Source: Polytrichum commune
Taxonomy: Eukaryota; Streptophyta; Polytrichopsida; Polytrichales; Polytrichaceae
Direction: 5' to 3'
Assembly: GCA_950295325.1 (NCBI GenBank)
Contig: OX485807.1
Span: 38,842,440 to 38,906,439 of the forward strand
Length of the DNA: 64,000 bases
Position 1 is the stretch's first letter. Each line of letters starts with the position of its first letter. Below the pieces are notes generated by a model, which worked only from the letters and a program-made list of their open reading frames with translations, was not told the DNA's origin and searched no databases. The translations under genes and the position numbers were made by a program. Shown piece after piece: positions 60,339 through 64,000 of this stretch.

Positions 60339-60685
60339 TTGGGCTAGATCACATGTTCATTCGGTTGGGCCCCGCCCCTCCCACATCTCATTTAGTGCAT
60401 GGTCTTCTTGCCCTCACCTATGTGGGAACGCTTCCCCATTGGAAACCAATGCGATAATATCTAGTCGCTTAAGCCATTGAGCTCCTTTGACATGTGCAAG
60501 AACTTCATCGATTAACTTGGGAATAATGGAAGTGATGTCAACTTGAATATATATAGTTTTGACCGGGTATTGTTCACATTGGTTCCCAACGAAGAAGTGT
60601 TCCCACACAAGTGCGGGCAGTGAAGGAGGCGTGGGAGGGGCGGGGCCCAACCGAATGTAGATGTGATCTAGCTTGGGGGGGCAAA
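60339..60685. mobile_element. Long-TIR MITE D, copy 1
   Basis: CTAGATCACATGTTCATTCG and GGGCCCCGCCCCTCCCAC at the left pair with GTGGGAGGGGCGGGGCCC and GATGTGATCTAG at the right. The pairing continues (CCAATG / CATTGG) for about 110 bp per arm, so only the centre is unpaired. The GC-rich arms contrast with AT-rich surroundings. The open frame 60414-60755 on the minus strand is a by-product. Confidence 0.85.
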
Positions 60686-60949
60686 ATTGCCATTGCACAA
60701 AGAATACAAGTCCAATTGACGAGAGACGAGCTAACTTATGTTTCTTGAAATTCAATTTTTAGGGGGAAGAAAAAACTTCATCCTATTGTGAACTTTAAAT
60801 TCGGAATTTTTTTTCTTTCCCAAATGGCATTTTTCATTATGCATTGTGCAACCAACTTGTAAATACTCATAAATACCTCCTCCCCCGCCCTAGATAAAAT
60901 AAAATAAAATAAAATATCTTGATTGATACCATGCTAACCTATCTATCAA
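60686..60949. other. Spacer, nothing recognised
   Basis: Short AT-rich spacer with an (AAATA)n run at 60895-60916. Confidence 0.4.
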
Positions 60950-61275
60950 TCAAACATTGGTATTCTGGATCAACAATGGACCCAATATATAGGTAAATGC
61001 ATGGACATCAATGACAATATTCATACTTGGTGGGTATGTCAAGGTGGGAGATTCTTTGTATACCTACATAAGTCATTATTTGGGACTATTTTCATCCTAA
61101 TATCACATTGATAGTAGGGGGATGCTTTGTAAGCATGAGGATTCGTGCATGATACATAGATCCAAATGGTCTCAAAAAAATAAATCCTTCAAATCCCATA
61201 CCCTAATAGTATAGAAAAGGTGCAATCCTCGTTACATATACCCAAATGGTGCAAAAAGAAGAAGAGATGATACCA
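60950..61275 (+). repeat. Dispersed repeat B, copy 3
   Basis: Same order of landmarks as copies at 46960 and 49905: TCAACAATGGACC, CATACTTGGTGGGTATGTCA, ATATCACATTGATAGTAGGG, CATAGATCCAAATGGTCTCA and CGTTACATATACCCAAATGG. Confidence 0.75.
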
Positions 61276-61339
61276 ATCCAAGGAGAGAGAGGTAACTTTG
61301 AATGGTAACCCACGCTAATCAGACAAAAAAAATTGAAAT

Positions 61340-61700
61340 TCCGGGCCCACGCTAGATCACATCTTCATTGGGCCAGACCCTGCCCCTCCCACGTCTCCTT
61401 CACTGCCCGGTCTCCTTGCCCACACCTGCGTGGAGACTCCTCCTCATTAGGAACCAATGTGACAATACCCGCTCAAAATTACAAATATTCAAGTTGACAT
61501 CACTTTCATTATTCCCAAGTTCATCGGTGGAGTTCCTTCACATGCCAACAAAGCTTAATGGCTTAAGTGACTAGGTATTGTCACATTGGCTCCCAACAAG
61601 GAAGAGTTCCCAGGCGGGTGTGGGCAAGAAGACCGGGCAATGAAAGAGACATGAGAAAGGCGGGTCCCAGACGAATGAAGATGTGATGCAGCCTGGAGCC
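61340..61700. mobile_element. Long-TIR MITE D, copy 2
   Basis: CTAGATCACATCTTCATTGG at the left pairs with GAATGAAGATGTGATGCAGC at the right, and AACCAATGTGACAATACC pairs with GGTATTGTCACATTGG. Overall layout equals copy 1 (60339-60685), in the same orientation and about 80% similar by eye. Confidence 0.85.
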
Positions 61701-61740
61701 AAAACTCCAGTGTCAAATCAACTAAACAAAGTAACCTTTC

Positions 61741-61830
61741 AACCACATACCGGTACTATTCCAAGCCATTTATGTTGGATGAATGAATGAGAGGTACACT
61801 CGATCATTAATCTCTCTCTCTCTCTCTCTT
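61741..61830 (-). repeat. Right arm of the 2.7-kb-spaced inverted repeat with (CT)n
   Basis: TACTATTCCAAGCCATTTAT, then GTTGGATGAATGAATGAGAG, mirrors 59128-59180. A (TC)9 run at 61811-61829 mirrors the GAGAGAGAG at 59097. Confidence 0.7.
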
Positions 61831-64000
61831 GGTGTTATGACCATGTCCATATACATACATACATACATAAATGGAGATTGTTGAACTAGAAAATCTAGTC
61901 TCACCTGTAACGCAAATCATTTGGTCAGAGCATGAAACCGAACATGTGAGAACCTTGTGGTTTAACTTACTATAGTAGGTAAGTAAGTAAAAGCCACCAT
62001 GGCCAGTGATGGCCATGCACTCGCACATTCACTTTAACTACAATGTGCATGATGAATGCCCCCATCATCCCGTCCTCGTAGACTCCCTCCTTTATTACGT
62101 TTTTACTCCAACAAAGTGTGCCTTCCCACATGCAAAGTGGAGGTGGACGTGGTGGGTCCCGCATGCGTAAATGGCTCGGGATGATTCTCCTTGTTGTCTT
62201 TTTTTTAAAAGTTGTGGGATTTTGAGTTCGATACGGTGATGCGAATCCCATATACTTAAGTTCAAATCATTTCACTTGGGGAGATTCGAACATGCGACTT
62301 GAGATTGGCATGATGGTGGTGGGTATATACCTTTAGTGTTCCTTGGACGGTTTTGGGCGCATGTTCAACTCGGTTTTGAAGTAAGTCTAGATTTATGCAT
62401 GAAATTTGGACATAATGAGATTGTTTGCGTGCATTTTTACTGGCAAGCTTTATGATAGGAATAGCATAAATTGATTTTCGCTATGGACATTGCACTTCTT
62501 CATTTGTGAACATGGTTTATTTGCATGCATTAAACTATCGTATCCATTACTCTGATGTGCTACGCCAAATCCCATGCCATATAATATATTTACTTTAGAA
62601 AATTACTCACATTGACAAAGAGTGGTATATTGATGACTAACTTAAGTGATGTTTCTAGTTCTTTGGGCACTTTAGTGTAACCTTTCGTAAATAGTGTACA
62701 TGCCACTATCTTCCTCCCCTCCCCCTTCCCCCTGAAAGCCCTTTATTGCTATTTCATCTCAATTGTGCCTCAATGCACTAATTTGGGGTCTTTGAAGCTA
62801 ACTAAAATAATAGACAAACAAACTAAAAGCAATACACTCATAGCTACCAAGAATATCATGATGTTTTAGTTGGTTGAATGAGAAGTATGCTTGATTATGC
62901 AACAATTCCCTCTTGCCATTTTGTAATTGACAAAAATTATATAGCAATCATCATTGGCCTCTTTTAGTAACATGAGTTCCCTAGTCTCTTAGATTGTTTT
63001 CTACATGGACATGACTCACATGAATCCACAAATATTGGGTTAGTCATATACCACTTGCTCTCATCTTAGCCACATCTGCTCATTTCTTCAAGGGAATCTT
63101 GCACGTTTCATTGTAGCCACATTGAAGGGGGAGGGGGGGGGGGGGGGCTAAAATAAAATTCCACTTGAAAACCAAATTCAACTCTAAAAGTTTTGAACTA
63201 AATAATGCATGCAGTCAAAAACATCTAAGTAGAGACGTTCCCTTCCAATTATGATCACCCACCCAATGATTTTGTTCCTTCTTTGTTTCCGTCGATTTAT
63301 TACGTTTAATATGTAGGTGGGACAAACCTAGATACCTCATAACATGTTGTTCTTACAAGCATGATATAGGTATATTGAAATCTACATAACTCAACATTGT
63401 ATCCCATTCTTGGTTGGACAATAGATCATTGCTCCATTTAGTTGTTTTGTAATATGTCAGTACCATGTTGTATGCGAGTCGGGAGCCGGCACCCTATAGA
63501 ACCCCATGGTACGGGCATGGAACCTACCTTTCAATCTTAAAAGTGCAAATTCAAAGAGGATGGTACAAATACCCAACTAGATGTCGCATATCTAGATAGA
63601 TGAACTACCATTCCCTCTGGGGTTGGCACATTGGCCTAGCTTTGCTGCCCCACAATTGTTTTTCGCCGTTGGGGAGGCAAGGCAGCCATGTGAGCAACTG
63701 TACAACACATCAAAAAAGTGGCTCCCGCCAAGGCAAGCCACTGCGTAGATTGTAGAATGTAGTAAGAACGCATACTACGTTTCACCCCAATGCTATAAAC
63801 ACATTGTCGGCGTTTAACCCGACGATGAATATAATCTTTTAACCACAAATGGTTATTGTCATGTTCAATTTTGTACTTTTAATTGTTTTAACCAAGGTCC
63901 TTCAAGGGCCACCCATGCTGTGGAAGCATGTGCCATGTGCCCAACCCTTCTAATTTACTTACTCTCCTTCCAATTTTGTTCCTTGTTTGTCCCCTTCTTT
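61831..64000. other. Intergenic to right edge; no gene recognised
   Basis: Contains (CATA)n at 61853-61868, a G homopolymer at 63126-63147 and open frames under 95 codons without family signature. I saw no mobile-element end that could be paired within the window. Confidence 0.4.

Noticed and set aside
60414-60755. 113-codon minus-strand frame
   Set aside because: It falls within the inverted arms of MITE D; the open frame is chance in GC-rich repeat.
1-64000. tRNA, rRNA or other structural RNA genes
   Set aside because: I saw no convincing T-arm plus acceptor pairing or rRNA-like stretch, though only a covariance-model search would settle it.

Overview
The window is nuclear DNA of a green plant, most likely a land plant. 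The evidence is spliced genes with GT–AG introns, a TTTAGGG-type telo-box cluster ahead of one gene, a tRNA-uridine methyltransferase with the plant layout (CCCH finger, RRM, methyltransferase), and many short DNA transposons of Harbinger and Stowaway type. I cannot fix the lineage from sequence alone. All exon models were built by hand from splice sites, reading phase and family motifs, so they are predictions.

The left 27.5 kb holds three intron-rich genes, all on the minus strand. (1) 53-6357 is the 5' part of a gene joining a complete SbcD/Mre11-type metallophosphoesterase to the start of an SbcC/Rad50-type ATPase in one protein, behind a likely organelle-targeting leader; its 3' end lies beyond the left edge. 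(2) 9023-14462 encodes a plant HROB/MCM8IP-like homologous-recombination OB-fold protein of about 437 aa in 6 exons. (3) 19747-27509 encodes a TRM2/TRMT2A-like tRNA (uracil-5-)-methyltransferase of about 823 aa in 14 exons. Two neighbours therefore concern DNA break repair and one tRNA modification. They are separate transcription units, and nothing shows joint regulation. Two small phase-compatible exons on the plus strand (16833-17504) lie between genes 2 and 3 and remain unidentified.

From 27.5 kb to the right edge I find no host gene I can support. This part is layered repeats: a Stowaway-like MITE, at least five PIF/Harbinger-type elements with TAA or TTA target duplications (one carrying a truncated transposase), several inverted-repeat elements, and tandem or segmental duplications with units of about 0.2-0.5 kb. 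A perfect 23-bp hairpin sits at 55238-55293. Introns and 5' flanks of the genes are also invaded by MITEs, minisatellites and microsatellites.

The most interesting item is the SbcD-SbcC fusion. All phosphoesterase metal-site motifs and the ATPase P-loop are intact, reading phase is kept through 12 exons, and the leader suggests action on plastid or mitochondrial DNA.
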